DNA from: Cryptomeria japonica
Lineage: Eukaryota; Streptophyta; Pinopsida; Cupressales; Cupressaceae
Reading direction: 5' to 3'
Length of the DNA stretch: 64,000 nucleotides
NCBI RefSeq assembly: GCF_030272615.1
Contig: NC_081411.1
Coordinates: 832,494,160-832,558,159, forward strand
Shown: positions 46,251 through 58,176 of the stretch, in pieces
Layout: each line of letters starts with the position of its first letter
Numbering within the stretch: the first letter of the stretch is position 1
Translations under genes and position numbers: made by a program
Notes under the pieces: model-generated
What the model was told of the DNA's origin: nothing
Databases searched by the model: none
What the model saw: only the letters and a program-made list of their open reading frames with translations

Positions 46251-46825
46251 AAGGCAAACAACAAAGCAAGATCTGACATTTCTCCTCTTCATCCATCTTA
46301 ACACCAACATATACTAATTGAGGTAGTAGCATATTAAATACTTCTAGGTGGTCTGTAATCCATCCACCCTCTTCCTTTCTTAAGGAATACAATTCCTTTC
46401 ATAAGAAAATCTAATTCAATAAATATTTCGCTTGAAAAATTTCACCAAGCTTAGTCCGTAACTCATTTGTAGTGTTCTCTTCATGGACATTGATCAAAAC
46501 AGAGTCTATGAAGCACAATCTTATTAGACCCTTGGCTTTATGGTCCATAACATCATATGGAGCAGTCGCAGTAGGATTTGAGGGTCTTGAGGCATTCACA
46601 TCAATAGCATCCTATAGATCTCGATCTATTAGAAGTTATTCCATCTTCGGCTTCCACATCTAAAAATTACTTTCATTAAATTTCTCCACCTCTATTCTCC
46701 CTGATGAACTTGCTGTCTAAAAAATTATGCAATAAGATAAAAATGTGTCTTCTGCACAAACTCCCACTCAAATATAGGTTAGTTCAAAAAACCCAACAAC
46801 CCACAACTGAAACCAAAGGTGATTA
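46251..46825 (-). pseudogene. gag: Copia gag N-terminal part (degenerate)
   Basis: The best stretch is 46,411-46,599 (MNASRPSNPTATAPYDVMDH, then LIRLCFIDSVLINVHEENTT and AKYLLN), the typical copia Gag region that follows the start. It lies between the PBS and the solo LTR. Stops before and after show decay. It continues at 45,335 beyond the insertion. Confidence 0.75.
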
Positions 46826-46838
46826 GGCTCTAATACCA
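46826..46838 (-). other. Primer-binding site, one base off consensus
   Basis: Minus strand TGGTATTAGAGCC, 2 nt from the LTR; the consensus C at position 7 is T, a C-to-T change. Confidence 0.85.
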
Positions 46839-46840
46839 CT

Positions 46841-47700
46841 TGTAAGGAAGTTAAGTAGTAGAACAATTTCCTACACTAACCTTGAGAGGAGGGTAATGCA
46901 AAATTTTTATAGATCGTTACAACAACTATAGAAACTTAACATAAATGAACATAATATCATGCACTCCACAACATAATGATTTATGCTGGGAAAACCCTTT
47001 TGGGAGAAAAAGTAGCTCAATATATTATTCAACAATCAATAATAGATTACAATATACTTGTAGAGAAATCTCTTCATAGGAGTACCACTAATCAAAGATT
47101 CAGAGGTAACTCAATAGCCATAAGACTCTTACACACAACCTCTATCTCATGCACCTCATATATGGGAGATACAATACAAGAAATCATCAAATGGTATTAA
47201 AAAACTATGGGCTAAAACCACCCAATAAATTAGAGCTGAATTTAGATGCCCTATGACATGTCAAAACACACATCAACACATGTTCCTCCCTTTTACAACT
47301 CATTTATGTGTCTAATGCAATTTATATTTCCTATTTTAGGAGTCTAAACTTCTAGAGCCCATAACTTGTGAACTGGGTGTCCGATTGATGAACCGTTTGA
47401 TGCACAAGAAAGCTCGCGAAGTTCATAATTATATGCATAGGTTATGCCCATTTTTAAAAAGAATTTAAGAGTGTCTAAATTCCCCATAATTAAATTTAAA
47501 TATTTCATCACACCCCACAAAAACAAAAGCTTTAATATCTTTGAAACTAGTTCTGAACTTGCGATGAAAATTTGTCGGCATGCTTATCTAGCCAATCTGA
47601 AGCTTTGAGGAGAATTTCACACCATTTCATGCTCAAATGAAAACTTACTATAAATAGTAACCTCATGTAAATGCAAGGTTGAGACATCATTTTCCCAACA
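46841..47700 (-). repeat. 5' LTR of the minus-strand copia element
   Basis: 860 bp, starts tgtaaggaag and ends 'ttttcccaaca' in plus orientation; it lacks small segments present in the other two copies (for example after 47,000). Confidence 0.9.
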
Positions 47701-49045
47701 CCCAGGACCACTTGATGAGTTGTATTGTAACATTGAGATTATTTTATTGTATTTATTTAATACTAGGGAAAGTAATTCAATAAAGTACCCAATATTAGAT
47801 GTGGGGTCTGTTGGTCCCCAAATCAATATATCATAAACCTTAGAAGTTTAGCCACTTTCCTATCGACAGGCTTATGACAAGACTTGGCTAACAAACAAGA
47901 TCCAAACTTAGGACTGGAATCTTCTACACTTTTGGCTCTACAAAACCAAGGTGGGTGTACCTAAACAATATCTAAATGAGTTACTCTAATACATATAATG
48001 AGTGTTTTTTTTTAGCAGATATCCCAATGAAAATATACTAGGGAAATCTTCAATACTTTGGAATTTGGTTGGAATCTTGGTTTTAGGTTCTCACTCAACT
48101 ATTGGGACTCATTATAGACTAATACTAATTCTATAACTACTCCTACAAACAAAAATGAAAAGTATTTTGAGGATGAACGATTTTGAAATAATCCTAAAAG
48201 ATGAGACCAATGTCTATCCTATGGTGAATAGATTTAAATCTACAGATAAATTAAAACTCATTGTAACATGTCATAATTCCAGTACATTTGAACATATTTA
48301 TGACTTTCATATCATGTTAATTAAAACCACAACAAGATTGAGATATATTTCACTATGTGCAAATTGTAGTTGTTTGGAACATAATTTAACTCTTTCATTA
48401 AAAAAGACCCATTATCAAAACCACACATTCCTACTTGAAGAAGAAAAATCAATGTGCCATTAGCAAAAAGATTCATACAAGTTACACACTATCAAATACA
48501 ATAATCTACCAATGATTTCACTTCATTAATCTTCAAAAGTGGATACAATATGAAAAAAGTGCAAAACTTCTATAGAAAGGAAATGTTCTAGTTTCTATTG
48601 CCTTTAACTAGTTCTTATTACATTCTACTTCTTAAAATTTTCCAAAATCCTTTCTTATTGGCCCTGATTTTCCTTTTATAAGACAAGGGAGAAAAACCAA
48701 GCTATAAGCCAAGTAAGACACATGTCAAAACACAATTGTTTGACACAATAGAATATGCTAAGAAGCATCCTTTACAAGTACATTAGGAAAATCACTCTAG
48801 GAAAGGGGGTTGGAAGGTGGCTGCAATAACTAAACCTTGAAAATTTGTAGCAGGCTTGGATGGAGTGAGGCTAGAGTATCTTCTTGCTGCAACATCTATC
48901 ACTATCAAAAATCTGGCATTTGAGATTGCGATAGACCACGTACATGTTGATTGTGTGACAAGAGACCTTTTCCAAAAATGGGGCCTGCCAAAAGAATGAG
49001 AGGAGCACAAAAAAGGTATAGCATTCAATATTCTTCTTCCTTTGG
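47701..49045. other. Intervening sequence, no supported gene
   Basis: A 102-codon plus-strand frame at 48,155-48,463 has no recognisable motif and ordinary AT-rich codons, so I do not call it a gene. The right part (48,790-49,045) has weak minus-strand frames continuous with the unknown gene to the right and may be its 3' end. Confidence 0.4.
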
Positions 49046-51540
49046 CTACTCCTCTTCAAGTGAGAAATACTTTTTATGCAAGCTATCAATTTCATCTATA
49101 GGCCAGGCAAAAGCTTTCAAATTTTGCAACTTATTCGCAGCTTCCTTTATTTTATTGGCACTTATAGCTGCAACTTCCATAATGAATTTATGGTACAAAG
49201 AATCAATATCCAAAATCCTCTCAACGATCAAATGATATGTGTCCTATTGGGTAGGGTCCCAAATTACTGAATTTAGAACTCCATCAATTGCTTCCTTGAA
49301 TTCCTGCCTCAACCTATTCAAATCTTTATTTTCCCATCTTTAGTCAAAATAGTAGGAAGATCCCACCTCTGAAGACCCTTAAATGATTCCATTTTTTCTT
49401 TTAGTGCCTTCCTTTCCTCTTCCATGTTTGGGAGCTCTTTTATCATCAGATTGTAGCTCTTCCATGTCATCCCCACAATTTTTAGTGCATTAGGCATGTT
49501 CTTTACAGCTAAAAGAATTTCTTTTAACATTGTAGATTTGGGGAACCATGTGACCCTCAAAGGTTGAAAGAATGAAAGAATATCATCCAATTGACTACAC
49601 AACTAGAATACAAAAGAATAAGCAATATGCACCTCATCTAATTTGCTAAGCATCTTGTTTGCAATTTGCAAAAATTGCTGCTTTTCTAATTTCAAAATAT
49701 TTATTCTCTCCCTCTTCCTTTATGCTTTGTAAATCTTCCTTCATTTTTTGCATTTCTTCAAGCTGCTGCTTGGTCATCTTGGAAGATTCTCCTTCTACCA
49801 ACTCTTTTCTTAGCCTAACATTTTCAATGTACAACTCATTATAGTTTGTAGTAAGGGCAACGTGTCTCTTCTTTAGCTCCTTATGCTTCATTTCTTCTTT
49901 AACAACCATTTCAACAAAATGAGCAATATGGAATGACAATGTGGTTTCTTCTAGGGTTGTGGAGTCAGCTAATGTTCTGACAATTGCATCCCCCACCCTT
50001 TTTTCTACACCATGAAATACAATAGGCTTGTCAGTGGTGGGGGCCTTTGCCCAAATAGAAAATGCCTTGATGCTTGGATTAAGACCTAATCCATGCTTCC
50101 CAAACTCTTGGGCATAAATTGGATCATTCTGCCTCATTACTTGATCCAATACTAAAAAATTCTCCATATCCCATCCAAGGATCAACATTATGCCACTATT
50201 CTTTATCATTTCTCTAGCCTCCTGAGGAGTGTACTCAATGTTTTCCTTGTCAAATTTAGCAATTTCCTCATTTGATAAATTCTTCAATTTTTCCTTTAAC
50301 CAAAAAGCTTTGAATTCAGGAGTTTTGACAAAATTGTCATCAGATAAGAATTGAATTGCAGTAATTATTCTTTCATCCTGGGCCTGCTCCTTTTGGATAA
50401 AATCGAGAATAATTATAGTGTTCTCTTCATTAGGGATGTCCGCTAAATCATCACCCTTGAATGTTTCTCTAGGGGGAGAGGGTGGTTGAACATTTTCATC
50501 CACTTCATCATCTATGACCTATACAAAATCTGATATTTTGGCCCTCCTCTTCTCAATCTTTCTGATTACACTTGCTGGGAGTTGTCCTAAATGAGGGGCT
50601 TGCTGTAAGGAGGCATCTTTGGAGGATCCTTCTACCAAAATTTCCTTTCCCTTTGATTTGGACAAAATTGGGGGAGTATCCACAAGCCTTTCCTCTTCTT
50701 TCCCCATTGGCTGCTCTGCCTCAGCCCATGACAATTCATTAGTAACAATAGCTTCAAATTTTTTTATCTTAGTCAACATTATTGCAAAGTCATTTTGAAT
50801 ATTAGGACAAAATCCCTGAAAGTCAAGCTCATTTTCTCTCCTCTCCCTCTCTAACTTGTTGAGGTATTCCCACTTTTTCCTCCTTTGTACAACCTCTTTG
50901 GGACCATAATTTCTTATTAGCTCCTCATATTCATCATACTAAAGAGATATGTCCTTTGCCTTCATTTTCTTTGTCCTCATCTCATTTATGTACCCCTTTG
51001 GGTCAAAATCATGAGCTTTTCCTACTTAGAGGTGGTAAGTGCTCACCATGAAGTCTTGCACCTTTTCAAGTGCATCACATCGTACACTGAAATCTTCATG
51101 CACCGTGAGGCGAGGAAGGTGTGTTCCTTTATTTTCAGTTCTAACCAATACCTTCTCCATCCACATAAGTTGCCACATGAATTCCATGAAAGGAAGCCTT
51201 GGAGAGACATTTATTGGCAAAATGTGGGGTGGTTGAGGGAACCCATATACTCTGATTATTGTACAATCTGAGTAGAAGAAGAAATCAATAAAATTGTGAA
51301 TAAATGCAGCCTCTGGAAATTCAACACCTTTAGGCCTTGTACTTTTCACTCTTAGGACCTTCACTATATCAATTGGCAGCCTTGGTAATTGGACTCCTCA
51401 CATCCCCAAGACCTTGACAACAAAAGGGTCAGTCTTTGTAATTTGAATATTGGGATCCTTTGTCCCACACATGAGTCCATCTCTGAATTGTCCACCTACT
51501 TCCTGTCTATGGGTCAAACTTTGTTACCTTTAGGGATTTA
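49046..51540 (-). pseudogene. Unknown minus-strand gene, C-terminal part (degenerate)
   Basis: From about 51,480: a segment GTKDPNIQITKTDPFVVKVL, a stop, LPRLPIDIVKVLRVKSTRP, then EAAFIHNFIDFFFYSDCTII, YGFPQPPHILPINVSPRLPF and EFMWQLMWMEKVLV. After a stop at 51,026 a charged region continues in the same frame to 50,519 (REREENELDFQG, KKFEAIVTNELSWAEAEQP). Another stop leads to 50,503-49,646, with LILGWDMENFLVLDQVMRQN and a coiled coil (KKRHVALTTNYNELYIENVR). The last part (49,602-49,046) changes frame and returns. I do not recognise the family. No RT, integrase or protease motif is present. Confidence 0.5.
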
Positions 51541-51599
51541 TCCCAATCTGTCATGTTTTGGAAAAAAAATTAGATGACATAATAAAAAATAATATTTAA

Positions 51600-52170
51600 A
51601 TTCCAATTAGACTCTCTCATCCTTTTCTCTTATCAATCCTTTACGTAAATTTTCTTGGATGTGAGTGGCAAAGCAATACAATTCATTTGTCTGGGGGTGT
51701 TAAATATTTATTTTCATTATCATATAATCAATTGGCATTTGAGTTCTCCCATAGTTGAAAGGGAGGGTGCCTAGTTTACCATCAATTAGGTTTCTTTGAA
51801 GGTTTTCTTCTATCCCTTTCCAGGTTCCAAGTCTACCCCTCAAAACTTCTAAGGGCTTACCTACCATTTGTTTTCTTATCTCACCTTCCTCAAGCTCAAA
51901 AAGTAAGCTTGCTCACTATATCCTTGCAGGGCTATAGGACACACACATTCGATCTCTCTTTGCTAAACCACCCATCTTGTTTGGTTTAGTAAACTTTCTC
52001 CTTTTGGTTTTACAATGTCTCAGTTTCAGGCTTGTAGCCTTCTAGATCTTTGCCCAATTCTCAATAGTTTCCTTCCCTTGAAAGTTATCTCCTTCAAAAT
52101 TACTGACACCTAGCTAGACTATCACCAAACTTGCCTAGGGCCGGTTTACAGAATTGGCGATTGCCATTTC
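51600..52170 (-). pseudogene. Unknown minus-strand gene, middle part (degenerate)
   Basis: A frame reads KRRKFTKPNKMGGLAKRDRM, two stops, then ASLLFELEEGEIRKQMVGKP, GRLGTWKGIEENLQRNLIDG and TLPFNYGRTQMPIDYMIMK. It looks like protein-coding sequence of the same decayed gene as its neighbours on this strand. Between 52,170 and 53,071 I see no convincing frame; that part may be an intron or another insertion. Confidence 0.4.
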
Positions 52171-53071
52171 CTAGTCACTTTCAAATGAAAACTTACTATA
52201 CATATTTGGCTCTGCTTGACAACCTCCAATGATCTTGTGGAGTTTCAAGTCAAAGACATATGATTATTGTGAACAAGGAACAAAAACTAAAAAGGAAAGC
52301 TTTATTTATAGACCCTGAGTTTATTCACGGGTTAAAACAGTAACTCACAGAATAAAGAAAAGAAATAATTACATTAACAATATATGTGAAACGAACAGAA
52401 AATAATTTCTAATTGAAACCAGAAAATGGACTTCTCTATTGCATTTCAGAAAAAACAAAATGTGTTCTTTGAGGCAATTGACAAACAATGATCAATGATC
52501 CACGATTAACCATTTTTTTTTACAGATACCCATTGGGTCTTTTTATGCATACATCCTCTGTTGGGAACTCCTCCTATTGGATGAGATAAATATTGTTACC
52601 AACAGTTTCCATTTGCACCTATTTCATAGGTTCCATTAGTCCATCAGCATAACAATAAATCCCAACTTCTGATGGCGGATGACAACTTTTGGCACTCCGC
52701 ACTTTCTATCGGGCATCGGGGTAACATCCAATCCTGGCTTCTGATGGCCGATGACAACTTTGCAAGCAAGGCGGTCCCATTGGGTCATCAGTGTAGTACG
52801 AAACCTCTCTTATCGATCTTCGAGAACTAACAACTTATCTATTCATTGGCGTAAGTGTAAACCACTCTTGCCGATATCCGATACAACCACTCCAAACTCT
52901 GGCGAACTCATCGAGGTAAGACTTACCGATCGGGGTAGGTCTTGCCAATAAGAAAATTTCAAAAACTATAAATTAAACAACCATACAAAATGGACTAGAG
53001 AAAGTCCTTATGTATTTACATGACCACTGGAAGGTCTCACAAGCCAAAATTGGTTAAGGGCATTCCAACCC
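52171..53071. other. Gap in the unknown minus-strand gene, no gene seen
   Basis: Contains 'atccaatcctggcttctgatgg' type near-repeats (two copies of a 'cttctgatggcngatgacaactttt' block at about 52,670 and 52,738) and cgatcggta words. No terminal repeats were found to prove an insertion. Confidence 0.4.
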
Positions 53072-53467
53072 CTAGGTGCTCCTGCACCAATAGTCCTCTC
53101 CCAAAATTTGACAAATGGCATAATAAATTTTTACAAAATATTGCTCGAAAGTTGACAGATTGAAATACTCCTTTTCTGAACTCAAAATGTAGTTCTTTTC
53201 TCCTTTGAACATCTTTCTCCTATATTGGGGAATCACTTGCTCTCTATAGAATTCTCTTTTCATATTGTATTTAGTCGCTAACCTCTTCAAATCAATGGAT
53301 TTGAGAGCACTTCGATCTAACTCAAAACATTGAATTATGACATCTCTTGCAACATCAGCAAAAATATGACCACTTGCCATTCTAAATGTCATACTTTTAG
53401 GGTGGTACTTCTCAGAAATCTCTTTGATTAGTAATGTCTCCACAAAAACATTCGGGACCACCAATTT
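53072..53467 (-). pseudogene. Unknown minus-strand gene, N-terminal domain, downstream of the SINE
   Basis: 130 codons open from the SINE junction: NVFVETLLIKEISEKYHPKS, TFRMASGHIFADVARDVIIQ, FELDRSALKSIDLKRLATKY, YREQVIPQYRRKMFKGEKNY and FNLSTFEQYFVKIYYAICQI. The reading frame joins that of 58,707-58,945 when the 5,253-bp insertion plus one TSD copy is removed, and 5,253 is divisible by three. The sequence is a compact, helical-looking domain I cannot name. It was therefore coding, or only lately dead, when the SINE landed. Confidence 0.6.
53454..53467. repeat. SINE target-site duplication, left copy
   Basis: gggaccaccaattt, identical to 58,707-58,720. The last T's merge with the SINE poly-T, so the true length is 13-14 bp. 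Confidence 0.9.
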
Positions 53468-53621
53468 TTTTTTTGGTATGCTAGGGGTATCCCCGTGACC
53501 CAGGCCAACGAACCAACCTTCCTTACCTTAGACTTAATTTATTACCAAGTTGGGGTCAAGAAGTGGAAAGCTGAGGTGAGACTAGTCCCCTAGGGGGATA
53601 AGCTAGAGCCCGCAACTAGTC

Positions 53622-54054
53622 TATTGAAATGTGGTGACTAATCAGCAAAGTACTGTACACTCAGCACGTATCCTTGTCGGGGTTTGGGGCCGGGCCGGGC
53701 CCCGGGTAGGGGTTCGGGGGCAGCAGCCCCCGAGAAATTTTTTTTTTGCCGTTTTTTTGTTGATGAAAACCGATATTGTAATAAAACCCTAAAAATGGCT
53801 GACTTTGTTTGTTGCCCTAAAAACGCATGTTATAAGCGGCTGGGATGCTTAAGGCATTGTAAGGTTGATGTACTATTTTTGCTGGATAATAAGAAAGATT
53901 GGACGGCTGTGTATGGTGGACATAACCCATTCTGGGTGAACCACGTTAAATCTCTGTGTTATTTGTGTCCTATTTTATTTCTTTATCTTTTGTATCTAAC
54001 TCTACATATAATTGTTAGTTCATATTTGCTTCGGATCTGCTTGAAACCCTAACA
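53622..54054 (+). repeat. 5' LTR of the copia element at 53.6 kb
   Basis: Starts TATTGAAATG (the 3' LTR has TGTTGAAATG, so the terminal TG has mutated to TA) and ends GAAACCCTAACA. A GC-rich block 'ggggccgggccgggccccgg' lies at 53,687-53,706. The 122-codon open frame across the LTR is present in both copies and is not taken as a gene. Confidence 0.95.
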
Positions 54055-54056
54055 AT

Positions 54057-54068
54057 TGGTATCAGAGC
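54057..54068 (+). other. Primer-binding site (initiator Met tRNA type)
   Basis: TGGTATCAGAGC, 2 nt after the LTR. Confidence 0.9.
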
Positions 54069-54105
54069 GAGGTTTTCTGTAAATTGGCAGGACTTTCAGA
54101 TTTGA

Positions 54106-54985
54106 GTGGGAGCAATGGAGGATTCCAAATTCAAGGTTGAAAAGTTTAACGGCCAGAATTATCAGTTATGGAAAATGCAGATGGAGGATTACCTGTATCA
54201 AAAGGATTTGTGGCAGCCATTGGAAGGAAAGGCAAAGAAACCGACCACAATATCAGATGAAGAGTGGGACATTTTAGATAGAAAGGCACTGGGATCCATT
54301 CGATTGTGCCTTGCGTCGTCTGTAGCATTCAATATAACAGAAGCAAAAACGACTGTAGATTTGATGGCAACATTGGCTAAGCTGTATGAAAAACCCTCGG
54401 CTTCGAATAAGGTATTTCTTATGAAGCGTTTGTTCAATTTGAAAATGAGGGAGGGAGGTTCTGTAGCGGAGCACTTAAATGAATTTAATACAATTACCAG
54501 TCAATTGTCTTCGGTAAAAATTACCTTTGCAGAAGAGGTTAGGGCTCTCTTGATTTTATGTTCTTTGCCAGAAAGTTGGAATAGCTTGGTTATGGCTGTA
54601 AGTAACTCTGTCTCTAGTAAAAATACTTTGGTATTTGATGATATTGTTGGTGTTATCCTAAGCGAGGAAATGCGAAGGAAAAGCACAGGTGAGACTCCAA
54701 CATCATCAGGTAGTGTTTTGAATGTGGAGAACAGAGGAAGATCAAGGAAAGAGGAAAAGGCCCTGGGAATGAGAAGTCACGAGGGAAGTCAAAGAAAGGA
54801 TGCTCTCAATCTAGAGGAAAGAAAGATTGCTGGTACTGCGGAAAGCCTGGTCATCTAAAGAAAGATTGTTGGTCTCGAAAAAACAAAGAAGGAGACAAAA
54901 ATGAAAATGACATTAAGGAAGCTAATATTGCAAGTAATACTTTACAAGATGCTTTAATCTTATGTTTGGATAATGTTAATGATTC
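54106..54985 (+). pseudogene. gag: Copia gag (frameshifted)
   Basis: Begins [19 protein letters not shown] (an inner ATG at 54,115 is equally possible). The UBN2-type Gag domain is intact: [38 protein letters not shown], and [21 protein letters not shown] one-base frameshift lies between about 54,735 and 54,760. The frame-1 ORF then runs out-of-frame to a stop at 54,858, while the zinc knuckle [14 protein letters not shown] (54,828-54,869) is in the pol frame. Gag forms the particle; the knuckle binds RNA. The break separates the domain from its knuckle. Confidence 0.9.
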
Positions 54986-57900
54986 CTAGGTAATAGATTC
55001 TGGGGCTTCATTTCATGCTACACCCCATAGAAAATATTTTCTAGATTATGTTCAAGGTGATTTTGGATAGGTATATTTGGGTGATGATGAGCCCTGTCGA
55101 ATTGTTGGAAAAGGAAAGATAAAGATCAAGTTGCAGAATGGTAATGACTGGTTTCTGCAGGAGGTAAGACATGTTCCTAATTTAAGAAGAAATTTAATTT
55201 CTGTAGGGCAACTAGGTAGTGAAGGTTGCATAGTTACCTTCTCAGACAGTATGTGGAAGGTCACTAAAGGATCATTAGTAGTAGCTAAAGGTGTGAAGGT
55301 AGGCACATTATATCTGTGTACTGGTAACACTTACTCTACCTTAGCTGCTACAGATAAAGTTACTGCAGGGACAACAACAATAAATGTTGCAAGAACAGAT
55401 TCGATAATGTGGCACCATAGGCTTGGGCACATGAGTGAGAAAGGGATGAAAATCCTTCACTCCAAAAATCTATTTCCAGGACTAAAGAAGATTGATTTAG
55501 ATTTCTGTGAAAACTGTGTTTATGGTAAACAGAAAAGAGTCAGATTTCTCAAGGTTGGGAAAGAGAAGAAGAGTGAGAAGTTAGAGCTTGTACATTCAGA
55601 TGTATGGGGACTGGCTCAGGTATCATCTCTTGGTGGCTCTTGTTATTATGTTATTTTTATTGATGACTCAACCAGAAAAACATGGGTATATTTCCTAAAA
55701 CAAAAATCAGATGTTTTTGAAACTTTTAAGAAATGGAAAGCATTGGTTGAGAATGAGACAGGAAAAAAGTTGAAGTGTCTCAGATCGGATAATGGAGGTG
55801 AGTATTGCAGCAAAGCATTTGAAGATTACTGCTCCTTAAATGGGATTCGAAAGCAGAAGACAGTTCCAGGAAATCCACAAGAAAATGGTGTGTCAGAGAG
55901 AATGAATAGGACCATTATGGAATGTGTGAGGAGCATGAGATTGCATGCTGGATTGCCCTTACATTTTTGGGCAGATGCTGTACATACTGTTGTCTATTTG
56001 ATAAATAGAGGACCTTCAACCCCTTTGGATGGTGGTATTCCAGAGGAGGCATGGAATGGTAAAAAGGTAAATTTTTCTTTTCTAAAAACTTTTGGTTGCG
56101 AAGCTTTTGTGCATGTTGATAAAGAAAACAGAACCAAGCTTGATGCTAAATCTCAGAAATGTACCTTCATTGGATATGGGATAGATGAATATGGCTATCG
56201 GTTATGGGATTTTGAAAATAAGAAAATAATTAGAAGTAGAGATGTTATATTCAATGAAAAGGTTATCTATAAAGAACAGATGCAGGAAAAGAAGCATGAA
56301 CAGGACAAACAAGAATATGTGGTGTTGGATGAGATTCCTGAAAATGAAATGCCACAGGTTCCTGATGCTCAACAACAACAAATTGTCCCACAAACTCCTG
56401 CAAGTGTTAGACGTTCTACGAGGACAAGTAGACCCCCTGAAATATTTTCTCCTTCTTTGTATTCTATTTTATTAACGGATTCTAGTGAACCAGAAGAATA
56501 TGAAGAAGCAATGCAGGTGGATGCCAAACAACAGTGGTAGCTAGGCATGAAAGAGGAGATGGACTCCTTGATGAAAAATAAGACTTGGGACTTAGTCCCT
56601 TTACCTGCAGAAAAAAGAGCCTTGCCTAACAAATGGGTTTATCGGTTGAAGGAGGAGGAAGGAGGTCAGAAAAGATATAAGGCCAGACTTGTGGTAAAAG
56701 GTTTTGCACAGAAAAAGGGTATAGATTATGATGAAATATTTTCTCCAGTTGTAAAAATGACTTCAATTAGAACTGTACTTAGTCTTGTGGCTGCAGATGA
56801 TTTACATCTTGAACAATTAGATGTCAAAATGGCTTTTCTCCATGGAGATTTGGAGGAGGAAATTTACATGTTGCAACCACAGGGATATGAGGTCAAAGGT
56901 AAGGAGAACTTGGTGTGCAGGTTGAAAAAAAGTCTGGATGGCCTAAAGCAAGCACCCCGACAATGGTATTTAAAATTTGATAGTTTCATGGTTGAACACG
57001 ATTATCATAGATGTCATTCTGATCATTGTGTATATTTTAAGAGATTTGATAATGGCAGTTATATTATCCTGTTGTTTTATGTTGATGACATGCTTGTTGC
57101 TGGGTCTAACATGCAACATATAAATGATCTTAAACAGAAATTAGCCAGGTCATTTGCTATGAAGGATTTGGGTGCAGCTAAGCAAATTCTCGGTATGAGG
57201 ATTACACGGGACAGGAAAAATAAAACCTTGAATTTGTCCCAAAGTGAGTATATAAAGAAGGTGTTGAAAAGATTTAACATGCAGGATGCAAAAGCAGTTA
57301 GTACACCTTTGGCTAGTCATTTCAAATTGACTAAGGAGATGTGCTCAAAGGCACAGGAAGAGGTTAATAAAATGTCTAACATCCCGTATTCATCAGCTGT
57401 TGGCAGTCTGATGTATGCAATGGTATGCACAAGGCCAGATATTGCACATGCAGTGGGAGTTGTGAGCAGGTTTATGAGTAATCCGGGTATGGAACATTGG
57501 AATGCTGTGAAATGGATTCTTCGGTATTTGAAAGGAACTACTACGAAGGCATTATGTTTCAAAGGATCTAATGCTGCTCTAAGTGGATTTGTTGACTCTG
57601 ATCTGGCAGGTGATATTGATTCACGGAGGAGTACTACAGGGTATGTTTTTACTATAGGGGGAACTGCAGTCAGTTGGATTTCTAGGTTGCAAAAGGTTGT
57701 TGCACTTTCAACCACTGAAGCTGAGTATGTTGCTGCTACAGAAGCCAGCAAAGAGATGATTTGGTTGCAATATTTTTTGAAGGAATTGGGTTAGATACAA
57801 GAGGATAGCCCATTGTATACTGATAGCCAGAGTGCCATTCATCTTGCGAAGAACTCTGCTTTTCATTCAAGGACAAAGTTTATTTAGCTCAGGTACCACT

Positions 57901-58040
57901 TCATCCGGACTATTTTGGAGGAGGGTCAGTTACGGCTTGAGAAGATTCACCCAAGTGAGAATCCTGCCGATATGTTCACAAAGGCAGTTCCACAAGAGAA
58001 GTTGATTTCTTCATCAGTTTCTGTTGGTCTTCTTGATTGA
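54986..58040 (+). pseudogene. pol: Copia pol: protease, integrase, RT, RNase H (five nonsense codons)
   Basis: All in one frame. Protease VIDSGASFHAT (from 54,990) directly follows a TAG at 54,987 that replaces a conserved Trp position. A TAG at 55,068 follows. Integrase: WHHRLGHMSEKGMK and CENCVYGK zinc module, LVHSDVWG, IFIDDSTRKTWVYFLKQ, LRSDNGGEYCSKAFEDYC, ENGVSERMNRTIME (catalytic D, D, E). TAG at 56,538. RT: KRYKARLVVKGFAQKKGIDY, LEQLDVKMAFLHGDLEEEI, FYVDDMLVAG (catalytic Asp pair, about 57,077-57,106). RNase H: GFVDSDLAGDIDSRRSTTGY, ALSTTEAEYVAATEAS. TAG at 57,792 and 57,885; the natural end is TGA at 58,038. Every catalytic motif is kept, so decay is recent compared with the other elements. 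Confidence 0.95.
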
Positions 58041-58116
58041 TAATTGTGGAATTTATACCAGTCAAGTCCTAGTGTTTTATCCAGCGGATGTTGCATGTAT
58101 AGTGGTGTCGTGTAGT

Positions 58117-58176
58117 ATCAGTCTCCAAGTGGGAGATTGTTTGGTGTGGAGCTTGATCAGTCTCCAAGTGGGAGAT
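58117..58176 (+). other. Duplicated polypurine tract region
   Basis: atcagtctccaagtgggaga starts at 58,117 and again at 58,156, offset 39 bp, with 'ttggtgtggagcttg' between. The second copy abuts the 3' LTR and is the working PPT (agtgggagat, 58,167-58,176). Confidence 0.85.

Larger units (their letters stand above)
40869..47700 (-). mobile_element. Ty1/copia element, minus strand, with a solo LTR in its gag
   Basis: Two LTRs (40,869-41,765 and 46,841-47,700), PBS at 46,838-46,826 and PPT at 41,777-41,766 on the minus strand define a full copia element. Gag and all pol domains are present but broken. No 5-bp TSD is visible: attga on the left, cccag on the right. That suggests a later rearrangement, or that the two ends came from different insertions. 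A 905-bp solo LTR of the same family lies in the gag. Confidence 0.85.

Noticed and set aside
48155-48463. 102-codon plus-strand ORF
   Set aside because: No motif, no neighbours supporting it, and AT-rich composition like the flanks; length is within chance.
53684-54052. 122-codon open frame spanning the copia LTR, repeated at 58,239-58,607
   Set aside because: It lies wholly within both LTRs and starts upstream of the expected transcript; no motif. LTR sequence, not a gene.
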